A stretch of 14,476 nucleotides of DNA from Candidatus Aerophobota bacterium (GTDB taxonomy: Bacteria; Aerophobota; Aerophobia; Aerophobales; Aerophobaceae). The translations under genes were made by a program, and so were the position numbers. Below the pieces are notes generated by a model, which did no database searches, had not been told where the DNA came from, and worked only from the letters and a program-made list of their open reading frames with translations. The stretch covers positions 1 to 14,476 of the forward strand of contig DAOVGF010000094.1 in the NCBI GenBank assembly GCA_030672545.1. The letters are read 5' to 3'. Below, piece by piece: positions 14,308 through 14,476 of this stretch (within the stretch, counting starts at the first letter, position 1; each line of letters begins with the position of its first letter).

Positions 14308-14476
14308 GTGGAAACTAATGATGTTCAGATTGCCAAGATAGTTCTACCAATGGAATTTGCCTCGGCCAATCAGGCAGAGGAGTTTGTCCGGAAATGGGGC
14401 GAAAAGTGTGGATTAGAGGGGAGAATACTTTTTCGCCTCACCTTTGTTGTCAATGAGCTTATCACCGGTATAGTTC
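14308..14476 (+). CDS. RsbW-like anti-sigma factor kinase, ATP-binding (N-terminal fragment)
   Basis: Only the first 56 residues are in the window. The start is GTG at 14308, with AGGAGAG four bases upstream. The chain opens with a strand IVLPMEF, then a helix ASANQAEEFVRKWGEKCGL, then RILFRLTFVVNELITGIV. This is the normal opening of the RsbW/SpoIIAB-type HATPase_c_2 family, where serine kinases bind sigma factors and phosphorylate STAS-domain antagonists. The N box normally reads ExxxN; here it is E-L-I-T-G, so glycine replaces the metal-coordinating asparagine. Catalytic activity is therefore uncertain and the rest of the ATP site lies outside the window. It is transcribed away from the kinase/HD-GYP pair. 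A partner phosphatase or STAS gene may follow downstream. Confidence 0.75.
   Translation, partial: METNDVQIAKIVLPMEFASANQAEEFVRKWGEKCGLEGRILFRLTFVVNELITGIV

Overview
The window is a chromosomal segment of a bacterium. Its core is a division and cell wall (dcw) cluster read entirely on the minus strand. In transcription order, right to left, it holds mraZ, rsmH, an ftsL-like gene, ftsI, a 278-bp repeat-bearing gap, murE, murF, mraY, murD, ftsW and a CYTH-domain gene. The base composition is moderately AT-rich, TTG and GTG starts are common, and MurE carries the DNPR signature expected of a meso-diaminopimelate-adding enzyme. The species cannot be named from sequence alone; an uncultured lineage is possible but unproven.

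Region by region: 1-258 (+) is the C-terminal end of a MalG-type sugar ABC permease, convergent with the cluster. 298-819 (-) is a class IV adenylyl cyclase-like CYTH protein at the distal end of the operon. 912-7339 (-) is ftsW-murD-mraY-murF-murE, tightly packed, with overlaps at ftsW/murD and mraY/murF. 7340-7617 is non-coding and holds three REP-like hairpin units. 7618-11053 (-) is ftsI-ftsL-rsmH-mraZ, preceded by a near-perfect housekeeping promoter and a textbook MraZ operator (GTGG boxes every 10 bp). 11260-13946 (-) encodes an HD-GYP response regulator and, upstream of it, a soluble two-PAS histidine kinase. From about 14308 (+) a divergent RsbW-like anti-sigma-factor kinase begins and runs off the window.

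Working together: MurE and MurF complete the UDP-MurNAc-pentapeptide and MurD makes the earlier D-Glu addition. MraY transfers the product to the lipid carrier. FtsW and FtsI polymerise and crosslink septal peptidoglycan, FtsL belongs to the divisome, RsmH methylates 16S rRNA, and MraZ represses the cluster through its own operator. murG, murC, murB, ddl, ftsQ, ftsA and ftsZ are absent after ftsW, so the canonical cluster is interrupted here. The kinase/HD-GYP pair and the RsbW-like gene are signalling genes abutting the cluster.

No clearly new multi-gene system is visible. The points most worth a second look are the REP-like family and its contracted second copy, changed motif residues in FtsI, MraY, MurF and the RsbW-like protein, the 20-bp duplication at the rsmH/ftsL junction, and the CYTH gene where murG might be expected.
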